Origin: Manihot esculenta
Lineage: Eukaryota; Streptophyta; Magnoliopsida; Malpighiales; Euphorbiaceae
Assembly (NCBI RefSeq): GCF_001659605.2
Contig: NC_035170.2
Span: forward strand, 25,400,020-25,464,019
Direction of reading: 5' to 3'
Length of the DNA: 64,000 bases
Numbering within the stretch: the first letter of the stretch is position 1; every line of letters begins with the position of its first letter. Below are positions 23,736 through 35,100 of the stretch, one piece after another. The notes below the pieces were generated by a model. That model saw only the letters and a list, made by a program, of their open reading frames with translations. It had not been told where the DNA came from and did no database searches. Both the position numbers and the translations under genes were made by a program.

Positions 23736-24673
23736 ATGCCATCTATCTAACAAATGGGTTTTTGGAAACTACCATAGATTGGATTCCAGCCATGAAAAAC
23801 ATCCGGCTGAAGGATCTTCCGTCCTTCATTAGAACCACAGACCCAAATTCAATCATGCTCAACTACGTCCCCAATGAAATATCAAAGATTCCCAGAGCTT
23901 CTGCACTCATTTTAAACACATTCGATGCCCTTGAACAAGATGTTTTAGATGTTCTTTCTTCAATGTTTCCACTCGTTTACAGCATCGGCCCTCTCCATAG
24001 CTTGCTTTCTTATCACATTTCAGATGATCATGAACTGAAAACTTTAGGTTCAAATCTATGGAAGGAAGATACTGAGTGCATAAAATGGCTTGACTCGCAG
24101 AAGCCGAATTCTGTGATTTATGTAAATTTTGGTAGCATAGCAGTGATGTCATCTCTTCAACTCATTGAATTTGCATGGGGACTAGCCAACAGTAAAAAGC
24201 CTTTTCTGTGGATAATGAGACCTGATCTTGTCACCGGCGACTCTATGATTGTGCCACCTGAATTTTTAGCTGAAACGAATGGGAGAGGTATTATAGCAGG
24301 TTGGTGTCCACAGGAAAAAGTCTTGAACCATCCATCAATAGGAGGGTTTTTAAGTCATATGGGGTGGAATTCAACGATTGAAAGTGTGACTGCCGGAGTG
24401 CCGCTGCTTTGTTGGCCATTTTTCGCAGAGCAACAGACAAATTGTTGGTTTGCTTGCAATGAGTGGAGCATTGGTGTGGAGATCAACAATGATGCGAAGA
24501 GAGATGAAGTTGAAAATCTGGTGAGAAAGTTGATGGGAGAAGAAGGAAAAGAAATGAAAAAGAGAGCAATGGAGTGGAAGGAAAAAGCTGAAGAAGCAAT
24601 CAGACCTAGTGGTTCTTCTTATCAGAACTTCCAAAAGCTGACGGCAGTTCTGACGAACAAGCAAATAAATTAG
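23736..24673 (+). CDS. UGT85-type UDP-glycosyltransferase, exon 2
   Basis: C-terminal, UDP-sugar-binding half, residues 182-493. Exon 2 begins AT GCC and, with the last G of exon 1, forms Asp182; the frame stays open to TAG at 24671-24673. The motifs MKNIRLKDLPSFIRTTDP, ALILNTFDALE, CIKWLDSQKPNSVIYVNFGS and the 44-residue PSPG box (371-414, WCPQEKVL to FFAEQ) are all present. PSPG contacts Trp371, Gln374, His389, Trp392, Asn393, Ser394, Glu397 and the closing Glu413-Gln414 are kept. Residue 390, nearly always Cys in HCGWNS, is Met here. The total length of 493 is slightly above the 480-490 usual for UGT85 because of the Ser-rich insert in exon 1. No frameshift or stop is seen, so the gene looks competent if its huge intron is spliced. 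Confidence 0.93.
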
Positions 24674-24727
24674 AAAGGAAAATTAGGTTTTAAACATATG
24701 GTGTGCATTAATTAAACAGTAAAAAGA

Positions 24728-24733
24728 AATAAA
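24728..24733 (+). promoter_or_regulatory. Possible polyadenylation signal of the UGT gene
   Basis: AATAAA 55 bp after the stop codon. Plant signals are loose and the area is A-rich, so this is only a candidate. Confidence 0.35.
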
Positions 24734-25210
24734 AGTTGATAAATAAGTTAAAAACACTTTTTGTTCTACACGCATTTTGTTCTATACATATATAAAATCT
24801 TATTTACACACATTCTTAATATTGCAAATAATTTATTCTTTTCGGAGCTAGTGGCCTGCGAGAAAAGGGTTATCCGTGAGAGACGAGGTGGAGCCGCCCG
24901 AGGTACTAGCAAACCACAATACCCAAGGGTCCGGTCCTAATTAGCAATTATAATTAATTTAGTTGCGACGAGGACGTTGTAAAATTTAGCGGCACTGAGT
25001 GTAACGGTCAGCTGCCTGTTTGGCGGAATTGCGGCAATAACGGTTTGCTGTCTTGGCGGAATTACGGTAACTGACCGTCCCACATTGGAAGATTTGAAGA
25101 AAATGGATTTGTATATAATAGCTAGCACGAAACTACTAAATAATTTGGGTTAATCATTTTGGATCAAGTGAAAAGTGGGTCCAAAAATTATTTGGGCCAG
25201 TTCGAGTCCG
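24734..25210. other. Downstream flank of the UGT gene
   Basis: AT-rich at first, then a more GC-balanced stretch at about 24840-25110 with words such as gagccgcccgaggtactagc and a repeated ggcggaatt (25021 and 25056). It looks like part of an unidentified repeat. I found no coding frame worth calling. Confidence 0.4.
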
Positions 25211-25661
25211 GCTGTTTCAATTGAAAAAAATTGATCGAATTGAACTAATTTAAAAATTCGGTTCATTTTTTATTCAATTCGGTTCGATTTGATTTTTAAT
25301 TTCAGAAATTTCTGTTATTTCGATTCGGTTCGGTTTTGATTAGAAAAACATTGAAAAAACCAAACCGAACCGATTAGTAATAATAATATGTTATTTTCAA
25401 TAATATAGAGAAATTAAATCATATTAAGATTAAAATATTTTAATTAAATATTAAAATAATAAAAATAAAGTGTAAAAAATAAAAAATTTATTAAAAATTA
25501 AAACCGATCAAACCAAATCGAATCAAATCAAAACAGACCGGTTCGGTTCGATTCAGTTTCTGATCAAAATCGATTCGATTTTCATAAATATTAAAATTTT
25601 AATTTTTAGTTTATTTAATTCGATTTGATTTTGAATCGAACCGACCAAATGCTCTCCCCTA
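25211..25661 (-). mobile_element. hAT-type MITE, copy 2 (inverted relative to copy 1)
   Basis: Reverse-complement copy of the 438-906 element. The right end (gaccaaatgctctccccta) mirrors the left end of copy 1, and the interior shares the same aaccgaacc / ttcggttcgattt words in reverse order. The left terminus is eroded (about 25211), so the TAGGG end and the 8-bp duplication cannot be shown there. Sequence after the right end is actatcac. Confidence 0.65.
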
Positions 25662-26188
25662 ACTATCACTCAGAATCACCGATCAATCATTCAAACCAAG
25701 CTTTCATCTACTGTTATCGGTTATCAAGAAGAGAAATTTGCATATGGCATTTTCAGTTTTTAATAATTATGGAGCCGTCTTGAAGAGCAATTGTTTTTGG
25801 ACATTAATAACCACCGATCTAAATCCTCCGACAACCATGACCTAGTAAAGGGCACCCAACTTCAAATTTTGGGTCGAGATTTTATACGAGGGACCCGCCC
25901 GCTGTCATTTATAAATTAAAACCATATAGAAATATAAATTTCTTGAGGCCTTTTATCAAATATGATAGGAAAATGAAAATGAAATCATATTTAAAATAAT
26001 TCAATTTGATATTAAAATAATAATAATAATAATATCATTTATAAAACAACATTTAAAATTATGTAATTTTCGAATCTTGACTAAAATTTTGGACTTCTTT
26101 TGTAATTAACTACCCAACATTGACAAACATAACCTATAAATTTAGTTCAGAATTGGGTTAAGAATCAAATCAATTAACAAAATATTTA
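25662..26188. other. Intergenic DNA, nothing recognised
   Basis: Mixed-composition sequence turning AT-rich. No coding frame, RNA gene or known repeat was seen. Confidence 0.5.
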
Positions 26189-27108
26189 GACTATAAGAAA
26201 TTTTTGAATTACCAATAAATTTTAATTCATTAGCAATTTGAACGAATTATTAACGAATTTGAAAATTAATAAATAATTTTTTAGCAATCTGAACCAATAC
26301 TAATGAATTTAAAAATTAATAGATAATTTTTATTATAAAAATTTTGTGTAAAAATTAACTTCATTAAAATTCATAATATGTTGACATTAGTAACGGATTT
26401 TATAGTTTATTAATTTATAAAGTAATTAATGTTACAATTTATTAACGCACTTAAAATTTATTAATAAATTTATTGATAATTTACTAGAAGATTTCAATCT
26501 GTTAGTAAATTTTAAAAAATTATTTAAATGACTAATAGATTCTAAATCTATTGCTAATTTATCTAAAAAATTACTAACAAATTAAAAAAGCTCTAGCTAA
26601 ACTTTATCATTAAATTAATAAATAAAAAATTACTGAATTTATCAATGGATTTATAAGTTTAAAATGAAATTTCACATAAAATTTTTGTATTTTTTTTTAA
26701 ATCTATTTTTTCAGTTACCAATAAATTTATCAATAGATTTAAATTCGTTAGTAATTTTTGGAGGAAAAAACCCGCTTTTTCTAAAATTTAGTAACGAATT
26801 GCAAATTTATTATCAAATCCATTAGTAATTTGGATTTATAAATATAAAATCATCTCTTCTCCTTTTATCATTCATTCATTTTACTATTATCCTTTTTTTT
26901 CTCTCTCTCATTTTCTTTCTTTTTTCATTTTTTTTCTTCATTTTTTATCTCATAATTTTTTTCTCTCGATTTTTTCTATCATTTTCCTTTCATATCTTAT
27001 CATTACAAAAAAATAGAAAAATAGCAACTAAATTTAGCGATTAATTTGTGACTATTTTGCTACGATGCATGTTAGAATAAGATTTGTATTTTAAAAAAAG
27101 ATAGTGAG

Positions 27109-27153
27109 TGTAACATCCTCTGGGCCCACACCAGTAAATATTGTCCACTTTGG
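27109..27153 (-). repeat. TRIM-like terminal fragment, left edge
   Basis: 45 bp starting at tgtaacatcc, the reverse complement of the terminal sequence at 51509-51553. It is cut after ctttgg by the LTR of element E. The similar fragment at 51150-51194 breaks at the same ctttgg word. Confidence 0.75.
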
Positions 27154-29347
27154 TGTAACGACCCGAAAATCAGATCGCCACCGGCGCTAGGATTCAGGTC
27201 GACTTAAGGTCGTCGAAACCCGTAGCAAGCCTGCTATACTTCCTGTGTACCTGTAAATCCCATACATGATCATATTTTTTTTTGTGAAAATAAAAACTTT
27301 TCTCTAGATCAGGGCTTAACCTGTGCATGCACTATCTCTGTACACAGACTCCCTTGCCAGAGTACTCATCAAAGCTCTAGCTGAGTCCACACAGTATATG
27401 TTAAACCTGGTCATCCATACTCATCAATTGGACATATACATAAAACAGGCCATGTATACAAAAGAGATTTACAAAACAAACTAATTAAGTCAAGCACAAT
27501 TCTACCTTTATATACAACGATTACATCTCTTTAACATTACATGTCCACACTAGACTATTACATAACTCTTTTTCTCTTCCTGTACCCTGCTGAACTTCCC
27601 CTATACACTGTTCCTGCAAGACTGGGGTTAAGGGAGTGGGATGAGCTCTATAGCCCAGTGAGTAGAACAATAAAACAGGTCATTAAAACATGATCTTATG
27701 GAATGCATCATATCACAGACAATCCACATCAAGGGTAAACCTGTCACCAAATAGTCTCAGTATCCTTTCCGTGCCAGGGCATAGAATGGGCACCTGGTCT
27801 TCCTGTCATGTATATCTATACGTGTATATAACACCTGTACTTACCATTGTGCCAGGGCGTAGACTGGGCACCTGGTCTTTCCTATACCTGCCAGGGCGTA
27901 GAATGGGCACCTGGTCTTTCCTCAGAGACTAATTGGATCATTTAGCATCCACCCGCATCAACAAATAAGTATGTAATGCAACATATTCGTGGATTCTAAT
28001 GCAATCAACTTATTGCATAATCATGGTGCATGAAATATGCTAAAAGCATTCAATTTCTCAATTAAAAGAATTAAGTTTAGTTCCTCTCACCTCTGACTAT
28101 CTCTGAACTGACTCTGCAAACTCTAAAGCAGTACTCACTGCTGCTCTCTTTGGTTCATCTGGTCTGTGCCTACACAGATGGACTCAAATGAGGGACCAAA
28201 CTAGCTCAAAAACAACTCTATAAAACTCCCCAAGAATCCCCTTAAACACCCTAAAACAATCATGCAAAGCATGCAAAGGAAGGCTGGACAGGGCACTTTC
28301 GGCGGCAGGTTCGGCGGCCGAAAGTCCTCTCCAGAGCCGAAACTCATGCACCTTCGGCGGCCGAATCTCTACTTTCGGCAGCCGAACCCTTTCGGGGGCA
28401 AGTTTCGGGGGCTGAAAGGCACTCTAGAGCCGAAAGTCCATAACCTTCGGCGGCACCTTCGGCGGCCGAAACTCCCCTCCAGAGCCGAAAGTCCAAACTC
28501 TCGGGGCTAGCTTAGGCAACCGAAGCCACCTCCTCAGCACATTCGGTGGCCGATCCCTCCTTCGACGGCCGAAGCTGGGTTCATCAAGAGGGCAGAACCT
28601 TGCTCTGCCTCACGCCAAAACACTCCAAACTCTCCCAAACTCAAATACCACAATTCCTCAACTTACATATACTCAAGTATATGCATAAAGGGGTCAAAAA
28701 CTACCTAAAACCCTAACAGACAACAAAGCATAACACATAAACATGCTTTTATCAACAAAACATCAAAAACTCACTCTTTACCCTATTCATGCAACTCTAC
28801 CCACAAACTCCATAAAACTTCCATAAATCATAATAACAAGATCAGGATTTTCACTTACCTCTTAAAATCAAGAAGATGAACGATCCTAACGTGAAGATAT
28901 GGAGCAACTCTCCTTCAAACTCTCCAAACTTCAAAACTTGAGTTTATAGGTCAAAACCTTCAAAATAACATTAAAACCAATCAAACCTTTGCAAGATTTG
29001 ATAAAAACATAAAGCATACCTAAGGAAGACAAGGTCTCACCTCTAAAAGTGAAAGAAAAAGGCAATCCTTATCATTTCAACTGACTGAGGGCCTTTTATA
29101 GGTGGCTGGCCAGACCACCTTCGGCGGCCTATCATGAAACCGAAAGCCATACATGTTCGGCGGCCGAACCTGACTTTTCTTCCTTAGTGCTTTTCTCTCA
29201 AAAACTCATTTCATTTTTAACTTTAAAACATTAAAACATACTACATTACTTTAGAAAAACATAAATCCTACCCTTCTAGAGAATTCCAACATCCTGAATT
29301 CCACCGGAAAGTAGAATTCCAATGCCGAACTCTAGCCGGGTATTACA
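27154..29347 (-). repeat. 3' LTR of element E
   Basis: 2194 bp, TGTAACGACC to GGGTATTACA. CpG-palindrome islands lie near 28300-28575 and 29120-29170, and three minisatellite units with gtgccagggcgtagaatggg-like text near 27772-27920. Confidence 0.9.
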
Positions 29348-29734
29348 TTCTCCCCCCCTTAAGAACATTTGTCCTCGAATGTTCCTCAAACAAACAAACA
29401 CATAAAAAGGAGGAAAACTAACCTCAAAACAGATATAGATACTGCTAGAGCATAGACTCCCACGTCTCCCAGGTGCACTCTTCTAAATTATGGTGGTTCC
29501 ACAGGACTTTCACCATCGAAATTTCCTTATTCCTTAGCTATCTGATCTGTGTGTCCAGAATCCGTACTGGCTGCTCTATATAGGTGAGATCTCTAAGAAT
29601 CTCCACATCAGGCGCACTAAGAACCTGATTCGGATCTGACACAAATTGCCGTAGCATAGAAACATGAAATACTGGGTGAATTCTCTCCATAGAAACAGGT
29701 AAATCCAGCTTGTACGACACATTCCTGATCCTCT
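29348..29734 (-). pseudogene. Gypsy pol C-terminal fragment, element E
   Basis: Holds the polypurine tract side and the tail of pol ([20 protein letters not shown], then QPVRILDTQIR), interrupted at 29735 by the LTR of F. A TAG stop follows DTQIR (about 29537), where intact copies continue to the HLF terminus. Confidence 0.85.
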
Positions 29735-32051
29735 TGTAACGACTCGAAAATCGGACCTCTACCGGCGCTAGGATCCGGGTCGACTTAAGGCCGCCGGGAC
29801 CCGTAGCAAGCCAAACACACATCCTGGAAACCTGTATAATCCCATACATGATCAACAACATGCATAAAAATTTAAACTTTTCTGTCATACATCCAACTCA
29901 ACCTGAACATACATTACATAACCATAGTCATGACCCCTCTGTGGGATCTCAACAATGCCCCAATGAGCACTATAACATGAGATGAGTTGGCTAACATCTG
30001 TATCAACAAATATCTAAGATCATGCATCAACAAGGGATTACAATACTCATAGGGTCAAGCACATCTATAACCTCAATATACCTCATTACATAACATACTG
30101 AAATTTCTTACATTACATCATAGTACAATTGTCATGTCCACAATCTAACTATTACATACACATACTTCAAAACTCTGGCTAACCTCCTGGTCTACCCTGT
30201 ACCTGCACATCTGGGGTTAGGGGAGAGGGGTGAGCTACAAAGCCCAGTGAGCAGAATAGTGAAATCATATAATTAAAAATCTCATGCCATTATGTAATGC
30301 AACACATCACAACAAATCACATCTCGGATGGTATTGTCACCAATAGTCCTTTACATAGTCCAACTGTGCCGGGACGTAGAATGGGTACAACCGGTCTTTC
30401 TCTTATCATAACATATCATAACATACCAATGTGCCAGGGACGTAGAATGGGTACAACCTGGACTTTCTCTTACATCGTGCCAGGGACGTAGAATGGGTAC
30501 AACCTGGACTTCCATACCATATCATGCCGTAACATCATCATGCCATATGAGGACTAAAGGATCATCCAATAACCAATCCACATCAACATCATAAATGCAA
30601 TGCAACATATTCGTGAATACTAATGCAAACAACCTACTATATCTCATGGCATTCATGATGCATGGATCATGCTCAATATTCATATTTCATTTATTTTAAA
30701 ACTTAAGGTTTATTCCACTCACCTCTGGCTAGCTCTGACAAACTCTGTAGCAGCTGGCTCACTGCTGGGGTCCTCGGTTCCTCGGGTCCGAACCTACACA
30801 GGTGGACTCCAATGAGGGACCAAACATACATAAACATAACTCTAATATACTCCCCAAAAACCCCCTAAAACATCATGAAACAACTACATAAAAACATGCA
30901 AGAAATGGCTGGACAGGGCACTTTCGGCGGTAGGTTCGACGGCCGAAAGTCCCTCCAGAGCCGAAAGTCAGGCAGGTTCGGCGGCACCTTCGGCGGCCGA
31001 AACTCCTAGACAGAGGCGAAACTCATGCATGTTCGGCGGCACCTTCGGCAGCCGAAAGTCCCAGACAGAGACGAAAGTCTCTTTTCGAGGGCAACTTCGG
31101 CAGCCGAAAGGCCTGCCTCCCCAGCCATGTTCGGCGGCCGAAAGCTCCTTCGGCTGCCGAACCTGGTTTTTGCCAAAGGGCAGAAACTTGGCTCCTTTAT
31201 GCACATTTGCCTCCTAACTCTTCCAACATGCATTTAACTCATCCAAATCATGCAAATATTCATACAATGGTTCCTAGGGGCCTCAAACTAACTTAAACCC
31301 CAACTACAACACACAACAACAACACAATCCAACATACATTGCTCAAAACACATCATTAACTCAAAAACCTAACTATGAGCTAAACATGCATTCTACCCCA
31401 TAGATCTTGCATAAAACTTACTTTAAACATGAAATGAGCTTAAGATCGGCTCTTACCTCTTAAAGATCGAGAGAGAGACGTCCTAAACTCGGAGATGGGA
31501 GATTTTGAGTTCTTGAACCTCAAAGCTCCAAAACTTGCTTTAAACTTGAAAATCTTCAAAACAAAGTAAAAGCTTGTGAAAATCTTGAAAGATTTGAAGG
31601 AAAGAACTCAAGGATGGTGAGGAACGGCGGAAAAGCTCACCTTGGCCGAAAATGGGGAAAAGCTCGCCCGTTTTCAGCTAAAGGACCCTTTTATAGTGGC
31701 TGGCCAAGCCACGTTCGGGGGCCGAAAGTGCCTCCGCATGCATGCCATGTTCGGCGGCCGAACATGAGGTTCGGCGGCCGAACCTGGACTTTCCTCACTT
31801 ATGCTTTCGGGGGCCTAAAGGTGCTCCCGAAGGCATGCACGTTAGGCGGCCGAACTTGAGGTTCGGCGGCCGAACCTGAGTTTTCCTTCAAGGTTGTTTT
31901 CATGCAAAAACTCATTTCCACTTTACTTAAAACCATGAAATACCTTAAAACATTTTATGAAAACATGTTTCTACCCTACTAGAGGCTTCCGACATCCGAG
32001 ATTCCACCGGACGGTAGGAATTCCGATACCGGAGTCTAGCCGGGTATTACA
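29735..32051 (-). repeat. 3' LTR of element F
   Basis: 2317 bp, starting tgtaacgactcg and ending gggtattaca. It carries three minisatellite units with gacgtagaatgggtacaacc (about 30365-30510) and CpG-palindrome islands near 30919-31165 and 31710-31885. Confidence 0.92.
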
Positions 32052-32161
32052 TTCTCCCCCCCTTAAGAACATTCGTCCCCGAATGTACCTCAACTAGCAC
32101 ACATAGCATGGCATAAAACATAACATATATACAAAGAACATAAACACATAGAGATCTAACC

Positions 32162-35100
32162 TTAAAAGAGATGAGGGTACTGCTGGAGCATAGACTCCCG
32201 TGTCTCCCAAGTACATTCCTCCAAATTGTGGTGGTTCCACAAGACTTTCACCATCGGGATTTCCTTGTTTCTTAACTTTCTGATCTGGGTGTCTATGATC
32301 CGCACTGGCTGTTCAATATAAGTGAGATCCTCTTGGACCTCCACATCAGGCTCACTAAGAACCTTGCTCGTATCTGACACAAACTTCCTCAACATTGAAA
32401 CATGGAAAATCGGATGGATTCTTTCCATTGAAGCAGGTAAATCCAGCTTGTACGACACATTCCCAATCTTTTGTAAGATTTCAAAGGGTCCGATGTATCG
32501 TGGGGCTAGTTTACCTTTCTTCCCGAAACGAACCACTCCCTTGATTGGAGACACCTTGAGCAATACCAGATCCCCCTCCTGAAACTCTAACTGTCTTCTG
32601 CGGACGTCTGCATAGCTCTTCTGTCTGCTGGCAGCAGTCTTGATTCTCTCTCTGATTATGGGTACCACCCTGCTGGTAATCTCTACTAGCTCAGGCCCTG
32701 CCAAGGCCTTTTCTCCAACTTCCTCCCAGCAAACAGGTGATCTGCACTTCCTCCCATATAAAGCTTCATATGGAGCCATCCCGATGCTAGCATGATGGCT
32801 GTTATTGTAGGCAAACTCCACCAAGGGTAGATGTTGCCTCCAAGAACCGCCAAAGTCCAGCACACACATTCTGAGCATATCCTCTATGGTCTGGACGGTC
32901 CTTTCTGATTGTCCGTCCGTCTGTGGGTGGAAGGCAGTACTGAAATCCAACCTAGTACCCATGGCATTCTGCAGACTCCGCCAAAATCTGGAGGTGAACT
33001 GGGGCCCTCTATCTGACACTATCGAAACAGGAACCCCATGCAGCCTGACGATCTCATCTACATACACCTGGGCCAACTTGTCCACAGAGTAGCCACTCCT
33101 GACAGGGATGAAGTGAGCAGATTTGGTGAGTCTGTCCACAATCACCCATATGGAGTCCACTCTGTTGGACGCCGCCGGTAACCCCACTACGAAGTCCATA
33201 GCTATATTTTCCCATTTCCATTCTGGAATAGGTAGCGGGTTAAGCATTCCAGCCGGCTTCTGATGTTCCAGCTTCACCCTCTGACACACTTCGTAGGCTG
33301 ACACAAACTGTGCCACTTCTTTCTTCATCGCTGGCCACCAATAAACCTTCTTTAGATCTTGATACATCTTGGTGGCTCCGGGGTGAATGCTGTATCTTGC
33401 ATTATGAGCCTCTCTCATAATGTCTCCTTTTAGCCCAATGTCATCTGGTACACATAGTTTGCTCCCAAAGCGGAGGATCCCCTTGCTGTCGAATCTGAAC
33501 TCACTGTCATTGCCTGACTGAACAGTCCTGGCAATCTTTACTAACTCCGGGTCCTCATGCTGTTTCTGAGCCACCTGCTTCAGAAACACGGGTGCCACTC
33601 TCATCTGGGCCACCAAGGCACCTGTACCAGACAACTCCATCTGTAGACCTTCCTCAATGAGCTTGTAAAACTCCTTCACCACTGGCCTCCTCTCTGCCGA
33701 TATGTGGGATAAACTGCCTAGTGACTTCCGGCTTAGGGCGTCTGCCACGACATTCGCCTTACCCGGATGATACTGAATTTTGCAATCGTAGTCACTCAGC
33801 AGCTCCACCCATCTCCTCTGTCTCAAATTCAAATCTCTTTGACTCAGGATGTACTGCAGGCTCTTATGATCTGTAAAGATCTCACATTTAACCCCATAGA
33901 GGTAGTGCCTCCACATCTTGAGTGCAAAGATTACTACTGCCATCTCAAGGTCATGCGTGGGGTAATTCAACTCATGCTTCTTCAGCTGCCTAGAAGCATA
34001 AGCAATCACCCTCTCGTTCTGCATCAGTACACAACCCAGTCCCACACGGGATGCATCACAAAAGACCGTAAAGTCCTCATCACTAGATGGCAGAGCTAAA
34101 ACTGGTGCTGAAGTCAACCTCTTCTTAAGCTCTCCAAAACTCTTTTCGCACTGGTCGGTCCACAGAAATTTCTGATTCTTCCTGGTTAACCTGGTCAGAG
34201 GAGCTGCTATCTTTGAGAAGTCCTGAACGAACCTCCTGTAGTAACCTGCCAAGCCCAAGAAACTTCTAATCTCTGTCACTGAAGTGGGTCTAGGCCAGTT
34301 AGCCACAGTTTCTATCTTCTTGGGGTCCACCTCAATCCCATTCTCTGACACTACATGCCCCAAGAACGAAATGCTCCTCAGCCAGAATTCACATTTAGAG
34401 AACTTGGCATACAAGCCATGTTCCCTCAAAGTCTGCAAGACCAACCGCAGATGATGGGCATGCTCCTCTGCATTCCTGGAATACACCAAGATATCATCTA
34501 TGAAGACAATAACGAAGTGATCCAGGTATTGGCTAAATACTCTGTTCATGAGATCCATGAATGCTGCAGGGGCGTTGGTTAACCCGAACGGCATCACAAG
34601 GAACTCAAAATGCCCATATCTGGTCCTGAAAGCTGTCTTCGGCACATCTTCATCCCTTATCCTTAACTGATGGTACCCCGATCTCAGATCTATTTTGGAG
34701 AAACAACCTGCTCCGGCTAGCTGGTCGAATAGATCATCGATCCTTGGCAAAGGGTACCTATTTTTGGTAGTGACTTTGTTCAACTGCCTGTAGTCGATAC
34801 AAAGTCTAAGGGATCCATCCTTCTTTCTCACAAACAAGACCGGAGCACCCCAAGGTGAGGTACTCTGTCAGATGAAACCCTTTTCTACCAGCTCTTGCAA
34901 CTGCTCTTTCAACTCCTTTAACTCGGCTGGAGCCATCCTGTAGGGAGGGATAGAGATCGGTCTAGTTCCAGGCACCAACTCTATCTCGAACTCTATCTCC
35001 CTAGCAGGTGGTAAACCTGGAAGCTCATCCGGAAAAACATCCTGAAACTCTCTGACAACTGGCACCGAGGCTGGCTCCCTGACCTGACTGTCTAGCTCTC

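Noticed and set aside
23762..24673. UGT exon 2 as a separate gene starting near 23762
   Set aside because: There is no ATG at that point; the codon is TTG inside the exon. The frame extends up to the AG acceptor at 23735 and joins exon 1 in phase.
32322..32582. Frames of 60-110 residues opposite to pol in F, G and J (for example 33767-34099, 41271-41525, 60574-60906)
   Set aside because: They are antisense shadows of conserved pol, recurring at the same places in every copy.
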